DNA of 62,299 nt from an uncultured Actinomycetes bacterium (lineage in GTDB: Bacteria; Actinomycetota; CADDZG01; WHSQ01). A program made the translations under genes and the position numbers. This document shows, one piece after another, positions 56,711 through 62,299 of this stretch. Positions within the stretch are counted from its first letter, which is position 1, and every line of letters begins with the position of its first letter. The stretch is taken from contig CALMBW010000003.1 of the NCBI GenBank assembly GCA_937863385.1, positions 1 to 62,299 on the forward strand, read 5' to 3'. The notes beneath the pieces are model-generated. The model was not told where the DNA came from. It ran no database searches and saw only the letters and a program-made list of their open reading frames with translations.

Positions 56711-58111
56711 CTAGTCCGTCCGGCCCTCGGATGATATCCGGCGTCCGACGACCCAGGCGAGGACGAACGCCACCAAGAATGCGGGTACCGAACCACCCAG
56801 CCAGGAGTATCTCGCGCTCAACGGAGTCCCTACGACTTCCGTGACGAGATCGGTCCACCACCCGAGCGCTGTCGGAGTGATCCAGTGGTAGACGATGAAA
56901 CCTGCCGCCCATGGGGCAATGGCTCGAAGGTTCACTCCGCCCGTGTACCAATACTTCCCTCCTCGCTTGTCGAGCTCTGTGGCATCTATCCGAGCTCGAC
57001 GGCCCCGCAGCTGATCGGCCGCGAGGATTCCGAATAGTGGGATGAACACCGATCCGATCCACAACAAGAAGGACTCATAGAGCTCCATCGTGAACGCCGC
57101 CGCCAGCACGGTTCCAAGCACACCGATGCCGACTATGGCCACAGGCTGGGATACGCGGGGAAAGACGTTTCGCAGGCTTATCGCTCCCGAATAGATGTCT
57201 GCGAACGCCTCGTCAGTCTCGACCACGAGCAGGCCCGCCAGGAACGCGATGCCTGCGACGGAACCGCCCGCTACCGCCAGGATGCCCACCGCGATACCTT
57301 CGGGCGAAGCGCTAGCCCCGGCCCCCAGAATGAGCAAGACTCCGAGGGTGTAGAGCCAGATATTCGCGATCAGATAACCGATCATCGTGCCGGTGAAGGC
57401 TGCTTTCTCGCTGCGAGCGAACCGTGAGTAGTCGGCCACCAGAGGCAGCCAAGAGATCGGCATGGCGATCACCAGGTCGATGGCGATGCCGAACGTCGGA
57501 AAGCCTCCTACCCCCGGTGCCGCCAGGGCATCTTGCAACCCATCCTGGGTCAGTAACAGCACGGTCACGGCCGCTGAGATCGCCACGACTACCCAAGCGC
57601 CGAACCGTTCCATCCAGACACGGGTCACCCCGACCGGCCCCCACAGAGCAAGAGCGGTACAGGACACGGATGCGATCGAAAGCCACAGCCACCGTGCCGA
57701 TAGATCGAACACCTCCTTGGTGATCAGATCTGCAACGAAACTCATCGCCCAGAATTCGACCGCCGTCCAGCCAACGAGTTGCACGACGTTGAGAACACTT
57801 GGGAACCAAGACCCCCGGATACCGAGACTGGGGCGAAAAAGGACCATCGTGGGTACGCCATGGCGGGCTCCCGCGGCCGAACCTAGAGCCAACAGGGCCA
57901 CTCCGATGATGCTGCCGATCACGATGGCGATCATGGCCGAGGCGAAACCAAGCCCTGGGACCAGCAACGCGCCCACGACCAGAACGAGGATCCCGATGCC
58001 CAGATCGCCCCAAAGAACGGCGAAGTCGAACGCGCCTAGAGCGCGCTTGTCACTTGGTACGGGTTCGATGCCCCACGCGGCCGTCGAGATCTCGTCGGCG
58101 ATGTTCCTCAT
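56711..58111 (-). CDS. cytX: CytX-like hydroxymethylpyrimidine/thiamine-precursor permease (NCS1 family)
   Basis: The product is 466 residues with 12 hydrophobic segments. R-A-L-G-A-F-D-F-A-V-L-W-G-D-L-G-I-G-I at the start is the NCS1 helix 1 motif, and D-Y-S-R-F-A-R and R-G-R-R-A-R further on are loop motifs of the family. NCS1 members import nucleobases. A TPP riboswitch directly upstream and the general use of CytX in thiamine salvage point to hydroxymethylpyrimidine as the substrate. Other thiamine genes are not adjacent. Confidence 0.85.
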   Translation of the reverse strand: MRNIADEISTAAWGIEPVPSDKRALGAFDFAVLWGDLGIGILVLVVGALLVPGLGFASAMIAIVIGSIIGVALLALGSAAGARHGVPTMVLFRPSLGIRGSWFPSVLNVVQLVGWTAVEFWAMSFVADLITKEVFDLSARWLWLSIASVSCTALALWGPVGVTRVWMERFGAWVVVAISAAVTVLLLTQDGLQDALAAPGVGGFPTFGIAIDLVIAMPISWLPLVADYSRFARSEKAAFTGTMIGYLIANIWLYTLGVLLILGAGASASPEGIAVGILAVAGGSVAGIAFLAGLLVVETDEAFADIYSGAISLRNVFPRVSQPVAIVGIGVLGTVLAAAFTMELYESFLLWIGSVFIPLFGILAADQLRGRRARIDATELDKRGGKYWYTGGVNLRAIAPWAAGFIVYHWITPTALGWWTDLVTEVVGTPLSARYSWLGGSVPAFLVAFVLAWVVGRRISSEGRTD

Positions 58112-58116
58112 GAACG

Positions 58117-58227
58117 CCTCCCTCCGCAGGTCTTAACCTGATCAGGTGAACCGCCATAGCGGTCTAGAAGGGTCGCTTGGCCGCTCTCTCGAGCTAGCTG
58201 CCTCTCAGCCCTTTGGGCTCCCCCGGC
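58117..58227 (-). promoter_or_regulatory. TPP riboswitch
   Basis: Read on the minus strand, the leader shows GGGGGAGCCC, then GGGCTGAGAGG, then GACCCTTC, then CACCTGATCAGGTTAAGACC and TGCGGAGGGA. These are, in order, the conserved blocks of the thiamine-pyrophosphate aptamer. The terminal GGAGGGAGG block contains the ribosome-binding site of cytX six to eight bases before its ATG, so control is probably translational: TPP binding would hide the site. Confidence 0.9.
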
Positions 58228-58270
58228 TTACTAAGAGCATCCTACGACGGACACCCACTCCGCACGCGAC

Positions 58271-58288
58271 GAAGGCCCCTTTCGGGGC
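58271..58288. terminator. Hairpin terminator after the GGDEF gene
   Basis: AGGCCCC and GGGGCC form a short GC-rich stem around TTTC. It lies 33 bp past the end of the GGDEF gene (minus strand) and before the riboswitch. The T-run is weak. Confidence 0.4.
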
Positions 58289-58320
58289 CATCGGTGGGTT
58301 TGAGACTCGCTTAGGGCCCC

Positions 58321-59196
58321 TTAGGCCGACGCGGCGTGCTGCTTAAGGGTGTTGTTCTTGACCTCACGAAGAGCTGCCTCGGCATCGGCGAAGAACACCC
58401 GGGGGTCGGGGATATCAGCCTGTGAGACGCCCGCTGAAACCGTCACCGCAGAGTCGTCATCACGCAGGTTCGCGATCGCCCATCCCAAACGGATCGCTGC
58501 GATCTCGGCTCCTTCACAGGAAGTGTTCGGCATGATCACTGCGAACTCATCGCCACCGATGCGAAAGGTTGAGTCTGCGGCTCGAGCTTGTCCAAGGACG
58601 TGCCCGATCTCGGCCAGGATCTCATCGCACGCTTCGGGGCCATAGCGATCATTCATTCGGCCGAAGTCGTCCACATCGAAAACAACCAGGCTTATCGGCT
58701 CGTCGTAGCGAGTAGCCCGGGATAACTCCCAGCCCAACCTCTCATCGAAAGCGAGCCGGTTACCGAGACCCGTTAGTTGATCGACACGGCTCTCGAAAGC
58801 AACACTTGCATAGGCGAGCGCGTGACTGATGTGGGCCCCGATGCCTTCAGCGACCAGGCGTAGCGCCTCGAAATCGGGCTCGCTGAAACCGTCGGTTTGA
58901 CTCTTGGCTACTGTGAGGACACCGATCTCCACGTCGTGCTTGAGCACTACCGAGTGCCGGGAGCTTGCCCCGTCCATCACCCCGTACACCACCATCTTCT
59001 GGACATCCGGAGTGTTGATCTCTATCGAGGCCCCGTCGGCGCATGTGACAACCTTGGCCACCTTGGCGGCGACCTCGGCCACTTCGTCGGGGTCAAGTGA
59101 CGCAGCAGCGACGGCGTTCAAGCCGTCCACGATGCTGAGGAGCCTGTCTGAATCGAGTCTGAGGTATGTCATGGCTCTATCCATATCGGCTGGCAT
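58321..59196 (-). CDS. GAF-GGDEF diguanylate cyclase
   Basis: The product is 291 residues. The N-terminal part (about 1-130) is a GAF-like sensor domain (A-D-G-A-S-I-E-I-N, then V-E-I-G-V-L-T-V). The C-terminal GGDEF domain has Q-L-T-G-L-G-N-R-L-A-F-D-E-R (about 140-153), V-F-D-V-D-D-F-G-R-M-N-D and the intact R-I-G-G-D-E-F-A-V signature (about 210-218). An R-x-x-D inhibitory site is not obvious. It is likely active in cyclic-di-GMP synthesis, the counterpart of the HD-GYP protein at 45247. Confidence 0.9.
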   Translation of the reverse strand: MPADMDRAMTYLRLDSDRLLSIVDGLNAVAAASLDPDEVAEVAAKVAKVVTCADGASIEINTPDVQKMVVYGVMDGASSRHSVVLKHDVEIGVLTVAKSQTDGFSEPDFEALRLVAEGIGAHISHALAYASVAFESRVDQLTGLGNRLAFDERLGWELSRATRYDEPISLVVFDVDDFGRMNDRYGPEACDEILAEIGHVLGQARAADSTFRIGGDEFAVIMPNTSCEGAEIAAIRLGWAIANLRDDDSAVTVSAGVSQADIPDPRVFFADAEAALREVKNNTLKQHAASA

Positions 59197-59226
59197 GACC
59201 CGTTTTTCGCTAGGCCGAAAGTCTGA

Positions 59227-59257
59227 AAACCCGGGCCGATTGGTCCGGCCCGGGTTT
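59227..59257 (-). terminator. Terminator after the methionine synthase operon
   Basis: AAACCCGGGCC and GGCCCGGGTTT form an 11-bp perfect stem, and a T-run follows on the minus strand. It lies about 60 bp past the end of the MetE C-terminal gene and just before the GGDEF gene start. Confidence 0.85.
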
Positions 59258-59315
59258 CCTGGGGATTTCCGCGCGCATGGCGCGTTGGATGAGCGCTTGA
59301 TTCTTCGGTAAAAAC

Positions 59316-60299
59316 CTAGAGTTCTGTTAGGGCTGCGTCTACGGCTTGGCGGATGTTGCTCAGTTTCTGCTTGGCTTCCTCGACGGTACGCGTCTTGAGG
59401 CCACAGTCGGGGTCTACGAACATCCGTTCGGGCGGGATGTGCTTGAGTGAGCGCTTGATGCCTTCGACCATCTCCTCAACCGACTCGAGCTCGTGGGTGT
59501 GGACGTCCGATATCCCCAACCCGACGTACTTGGTGAAGGGATGGTCCGAGAACTCCTCCAATAGCGAGTAGTCCGAGTTGGCGAACTCGAGATCGATCTG
59601 ATCCACCGGGATCTCCAGCATCTTCGGATAGGCATTGTGGAAATCGCCGTAGCAGATGTGGGTGATCGTGTGAGCAGAGAGTGGCTCGGTGACGATCGCC
59701 ATCGCCTCGATAACGAGGTCCAACTCGTCCATCCGCGTTGATGCCGCCGGCTCGTCGATCTGGATGTAGCGCGCCCCTGCCTTCTCGAGGTCGAGCGCCT
59801 CATCCCGGATGACTTTCGCCAGATCCAGAACGAAGTCACGGCGGGTCGCGTAGTGCTCGTTGAAGGACCAGTCACAGATCGTGTACGGGCCCGTAAGCAT
59901 CCCCTTCACCGGTTTGTCGGTGAGCGACTGCGCGTAGCGCCACCAGTCGACGGTGATCGGAGCGTCGCGTCCGACAGGTCCGGTGGCGATGGGCTTGCGG
60001 TAGTAGCGGTTCCCGTAAGAGCGCACCAGCCCACCGATCTCTAGACCCGGCATCTCTTCGGCGAAGTAAGCGACCATGTCACCGCGATACATCTCGCCAT
60101 CAACGAGCAGGTCGGTTCCGATCGAGTCTTGGAACTCGATCCACTCCCGGGTAGCGCGTCGTTCGAGGTCGGTCAACTCGTCTTTGGTGATCTCGCCGCG
60201 GGCGAACTTGCCACGCGCTGAGAGGATGTAGTCGGGCTTAGGGAAACTACCGACCGAGGTCGTCCAGAGCCCCGGCCCTTTCAGATCGACTTTGCTCAT
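59316..60299 (-). CDS. Methionine synthase, C-terminal catalytic domain protein (split MetE)
   Basis: The product is 327 residues. G-S-F-P-K-P-D-Y opens the protein. I-Q-I-D-E-P-A (about 176-182), T-I-T-H-I-C-Y-G-D-F (about 202-211, zinc His and Cys) and V-D-P-D-C-G-L-K-T-R (about 295-304, zinc Cys) are the Meth_synt_2 active-site motifs. It would bind homocysteine on zinc and accept a methyl group. It begins directly after the stop of the gene encoding the N-terminal-like half. Full MetE is a single chain of about 750 residues; here it is two genes. Confidence 0.85.
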   Translation of the reverse strand: MSKVDLKGPGLWTTSVGSFPKPDYILSARGKFARGEITKDELTDLERRATREWIEFQDSIGTDLLVDGEMYRGDMVAYFAEEMPGLEIGGLVRSYGNRYYRKPIATGPVGRDAPITVDWWRYAQSLTDKPVKGMLTGPYTICDWSFNEHYATRRDFVLDLAKVIRDEALDLEKAGARYIQIDEPAASTRMDELDLVIEAMAIVTEPLSAHTITHICYGDFHNAYPKMLEIPVDQIDLEFANSDYSLLEEFSDHPFTKYVGLGISDVHTHELESVEEMVEGIKRSLKHIPPERMFVDPDCGLKTRTVEEAKQKLSNIRQAVDAALTEL

Positions 60300-61277
60300 C
60301 TAGGCACCCACTTCCTTGGTCACGGAACCGAGCAGTTCCAACTTGGCCCGGGCCTTTTCACGAGGCAGGTACTCGAGCCCCGACGATGGAGCGACCGAGA
60401 GGCGCCCGGCATCAACCACCTCGAGAAGCTTCTCGATCTGCACCTTCAGATCGTCGGACCGCTCCAACATCGTGTTGCGTGCGTCGAGGATGCCTGCCTG
60501 GATGTTCCGATCGGCAGGAGCCCGTTTGATGAGTTCGATGTTCTCGGGAGCCGACACGAGGTCGAAGGCGAACCCATCCACGGGCAGATCGAACAGATCG
60601 GTGCCGATCCGCTTGGCGTCGCCGAAATAGGTCCCGAGAACCGTCTCGACCCCGCTCAACCCATCAGTGATCATTGCGATGCCTGCTTTGGCGAGAGCAA
60701 GGTCCTCCGGTGCGTCGAGCAATGCCGGCTCGTCGATCTGGATGATGGTTGCCCCCGCTGCTTCAAGCTCGGCCGCCTCCTGGGCGAGCACGTCGGCGAT
60801 CCCGGCGACGAAGTTCTCGTGGTTCGCGTAGTACTCGTCTACCGACAGCCTCGCAAATGTGACCGGACCCGGGATGACCGCTTTCACGGTCGAGGTTTTG
60901 GCCACCGAGACGGCGAAGCGGAACGCTTCGACCGACGAGGGGCCGCGCCATTCGATCGGACCCGTGCAGACCGGTCGCCGGTAGTAGGTGTTGTTGTCGA
61001 ACCAACGCAGCAGTCCACCGATCTCGAACCCGGCCCAGTTCCGGGCGAACGGGGTGAGGATGTCCTCCCACCGGGCGTGTCCGTCTGTGATGACGTCGAT
61101 CCCCGCAGCCTCGTGCTCGCCGACGATCGCTGTGACCAACTCGTCCTGGGCGCGCTTCAGATCCTCTACCGTCGTTTCTCCACGATCGATCCCTTGGATC
61201 GTCTTGCGGACGTCGAAACGCTGCCCTTCATCGGGTGGCTTGGGGTACGAACCGACCACCGTGCTTCTGATCGTCAT
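60300..61277 (-). CDS. Methionine synthase, N-terminal-like half (split MetE)
   Basis: The product is 325 residues. V-V-G-S-Y-P-K-P-P, F-A-R-L-S-V-D-E-Y-Y, then I-I-Q-I-D-E-P-A-L-L, G-T-Y-F-G-D (about 217-222), L-P-V-D-G-F-A-F-D-L-V and A-G-I-L-D-A-R-N-T match the Meth_synt_1/MetE N-terminal pattern (T-Y-F-G; LPV-D-x-x-x-x-D; G-x-x-D-x-R-N). The zinc ligands found in the partner are absent (T-Y-F in place of H-x-C; S-S-G-L in place of D-C-G-L). It is the first gene of the operon under the SAM riboswitch. It may bind folate or be structural. Confidence 0.8.
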   Translation of the reverse strand: MTIRSTVVGSYPKPPDEGQRFDVRKTIQGIDRGETTVEDLKRAQDELVTAIVGEHEAAGIDVITDGHARWEDILTPFARNWAGFEIGGLLRWFDNNTYYRRPVCTGPIEWRGPSSVEAFRFAVSVAKTSTVKAVIPGPVTFARLSVDEYYANHENFVAGIADVLAQEAAELEAAGATIIQIDEPALLDAPEDLALAKAGIAMITDGLSGVETVLGTYFGDAKRIGTDLFDLPVDGFAFDLVSAPENIELIKRAPADRNIQAGILDARNTMLERSDDLKVQIEKLLEVVDAGRLSVAPSSGLEYLPREKARAKLELLGSVTKEVGA

Positions 61278-61300
61278 CTGTCGCGCAACCTCCCTGCATA

Positions 61301-61331
61301 GAAAAGGCCCCTCCCGGGAAAGGAGGGGCTC
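61301..61331 (-). terminator. Riboswitch-controlled terminator in the met leader
   Basis: AGCCCCTCC and GGAGGGGCC pair around TTTCCC, and CCTTTTC follows on the minus strand. It lies between the SAM aptamer and the first met gene, as an expression platform would. Confidence 0.8.
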
Positions 61332-61352
61332 ATCGCTGAGACCTTTTGCCTT

Positions 61353-61443
61353 CGCTCATCCACCCGGGGTTCGCACCTGCCGGATCACCCCGGTGGTTGC
61401 GGCGGGATCGACGGGCCGGACCCTCCCCCGCTCTTGATGAGCT
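61353..61443 (-). promoter_or_regulatory. SAM riboswitch (SAM-I/SAM-IV clan)
   Basis: Read on the minus strand: GCTCATCAAGAGCGGGGGAG, then GGGTCCGGCCCG, then GCCGCAACC, then GGTGCGAACCCCG and GATGAGC. The first and last blocks pair perfectly as P1, and the others are the conserved SAM aptamer blocks. Together with the downstream hairpin it probably stops transcription of the split methionine synthase genes when SAM is abundant. Tertiary details would be needed to separate SAM-I from SAM-IV. Confidence 0.9.
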
Positions 61444-61501
61444 GGTTCAGATACTAAGGCTATGCAGATGACCGGGGGGTCAATCCGGGACCGTGGACCA
61501 C

Positions 61502-61527
61502 GAAAAAGCCGCCCCGAAGGGCGGCTC
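61502..61527 (-). terminator. Terminator after the ErpA-type gene
   Basis: AGCCGCCC and GGGCGGCT pair around TTCG, with TTTTTCG following on the minus strand. It lies 27 bp past the stop of the ErpA-type gene. Confidence 0.85.
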
Positions 61528-61553
61528 CATCCGGTGCTTGTAGAGCGCAGCCG

Positions 61554-61922
61554 CTAGAACTGGGCGGAGTCGCCGCAGGCGCAGGTGCCCTTCGCGTTGG
61601 GGTTGTTGATGGTGAATCCGGACTGGGCGAGGGAGTCGACGTAGTCGATCTCGGCCCCCCGCAGGTACGGAGCGCTCATCTTGTCGGTTCGGATCTCGAC
61701 CCCACGGACCGAGGAGATGTCGTCGTCATCAAGCTGGCGGTCGTCGAAGTAAAGGGCGTACCGGAGTCCGGCGCAACCACCCGGCTGCACGGCAACACGC
61801 AAGGAGTAGGACTTGCCCTCGTGCTCTTGCGGGTTAGCGGAGATCTCGCGCTCTAAGAGTTCGGCGACCTTCTCGGCTGCGGACTGCGTGATGGAGATCG
61901 TGGTGGCTTCTGCTACTGACAC
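61554..61922 (-). CDS. erpA: ErpA/IscA-type iron-sulfur cluster insertion protein
   Basis: The product is 122 residues from GTG 61922, chosen because AAGGAGG lies nine bases upstream. I-S-I-T-Q-S-A-A-E-K-V, then V-Q-P-G-G-C-A-G-L-R-Y and the ending N-P-N-A-K-G-T-C-A-C-G-D-S give the three conserved Cys (C-x63ish-C-x-C) of A-type carriers. It would receive and deliver [2Fe-2S] or [4Fe-4S] clusters. Single-gene unit with a strong terminator. Confidence 0.9.
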   Translation of the reverse strand: MSVAEATTISITQSAAEKVAELLEREISANPQEHEGKSYSLRVAVQPGGCAGLRYALYFDDRQLDDDDISSVRGVEIRTDKMSAPYLRGAEIDYVDSLAQSGFTINNPNAKGTCACGDSAQF

Positions 61923-61977
61923 TTGGATTCCCTCCTTAAGTGGCACCTTTGGTGCTACTTCTGATTATAGGAAAACA

Positions 61978-62175
61978 TCAGTGAACGCCAAGCCATTCCC
62001 CGATAAGAAGTGCCGTGGCCATGCCTACGAGCCACCAGATCACGGGCCGGAAGCGGACCAAGCCGGGCGGCGTCTCGTCGAACACCAGCGGAACCAACGC
62101 CAGTATGGCCAGTCCGGCGGCTCCGAAAAGCGTGGTGCCCAGGACGATGAGGTGCCACAGATCGTGCCCTTCCAT
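61978..62175 (-). CDS. Small two-helix membrane protein
   Basis: The product is 65 residues. Two hydrophobic helices (LIVLGTTLFGAAGLAILALV and VIWWLVGMATALLIG) are separated by a short polar loop with F-D-E-T-P-P-G. The gene is between the ErpA-type gene and the partial thiamine-diphosphate enzyme gene on the same strand. No family recognised. Confidence 0.6.
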   Translation of the reverse strand: MEGHDLWHLIVLGTTLFGAAGLAILALVPLVFDETPPGLVRFRPVIWWLVGMATALLIGEWLGVH

Positions 62176-62189
62176 CTAAGTTGCCCTCA

Positions 62190-62299
62190 CTAGGCGAGGT
62201 TCGCCGACCGGGGGTAAGCGATGTCCGGGTCCGTAAGGACGTTGACCAGGTACGGCTCTCCCGAATCGAAGGCCCGCTTGATCGCAGGTCCGATCTCGG
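62190..62299 (-). CDS. Thiamine-diphosphate-dependent enzyme, C-terminal end (partial)
   Basis: The 36 visible residues end in [19 protein letters not shown], the typical C-terminus of acetolactate synthase-like or related thiamine-diphosphate enzymes ([10 protein letters not shown] and then P-x-L-V-x-V). Stop TAG at 62190-62192 on the minus strand. Most of the gene is beyond the window, so the exact enzyme is open. Confidence 0.65.
   Translation of the reverse strand, partial: EIGPAIKRAFDSGEPYLVNVLTDPDIAYPRSANLA

Overview
The window is actinobacterial chromosome with a stacked array of integrated elements on its left side. The assignment to Actinomycetota rests on a WhiB regulator, a mycoredoxin-like thiol protein, a UPF0182 membrane protein, a DUF2342 protein, an F420-type luciferase-like oxidoreductase, a Lys/Ala/Arg-rich histone-like tail protein and PucR regulators, together with the high-GC coding style. 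No gene allows a genus name; an uncultivated, deep-branching actinobacterium is the best guess.

Left part (1 to about 25,720): an initiator tRNA (tRNA-fMet, minus strand, 25644-25720) is the integration target. Two 47-bp copies of its 3' half lie at 2435-2481 and 13067-13113, each next to a hairpin terminator. They divide the left part into three tandem elements. Element 1 (1-2434, left end outside the window) keeps only the tail of its tyrosine integrase, followed by small toxin-antitoxin-like genes. Element 2 (2482-13066) carries a tightly packed four-gene minus-strand operon (Zn-ribbon DNA methyltransferase, ParB-like protein, SNF2-like ATPase, DUF3883 nuclease-like protein), an excisionase, an integrase broken by one frameshift, HicA/HicB, a GIY-YIG-like protein and an OGG-fold-like protein. 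Element 3 (13114-25643) looks like a phage satellite: intact integrase, excisionase, replication protein, small and large terminase, a capsid-maturation-like protein and an Xre repressor with a perfect operator, but no recognisable portal, capsid or tail gene. It also carries a proteasome-like Ntn hydrolase paired with a YwgA/Panacea-like protein, and a lone UvrD-type helicase. In all three elements the integrase points toward the tRNA-side end, and variable cargo sits between the integrase and that end.

Right part (25,720-62,299): ordinary chromosome. From left to right: a DinB-like protein, UPF0182, a FecR-like protein with a receiver, a large sensor kinase, a PDZ/Lon-like protease, an MreB homologue, an epimerase, a degenerate DUF2342 protein, a LarA-like racemase, a YfcE-like phosphodiesterase, a rhodanese-E1 sulfur activator, mycoredoxin, an alcohol dehydrogenase, TatA with a zinc ribbon, an F420 oxidoreductase, a CBS pair, an HD-GYP protein, an acyl-CoA dehydrogenase with a CitE-like lyase, an alkaline-phosphatase-fold enzyme, a frameshifted DUF2207 gene, PucR with DUF302, glutamate formimidoyltransferase, a histone-like protein and WhiB. 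Two metabolic units are riboswitch-controlled: a TPP riboswitch precedes a CytX-like permease, and a SAM riboswitch plus terminator precedes a methionine synthase split into N- and C-terminal genes. An ErpA-type Fe-S protein, a small membrane protein and the end of a thiamine-diphosphate enzyme close the window.

The best candidate for an undescribed system is the four-gene operon of element 2. The next best is the Ntn-hydrolase/YwgA-like pair of element 3.
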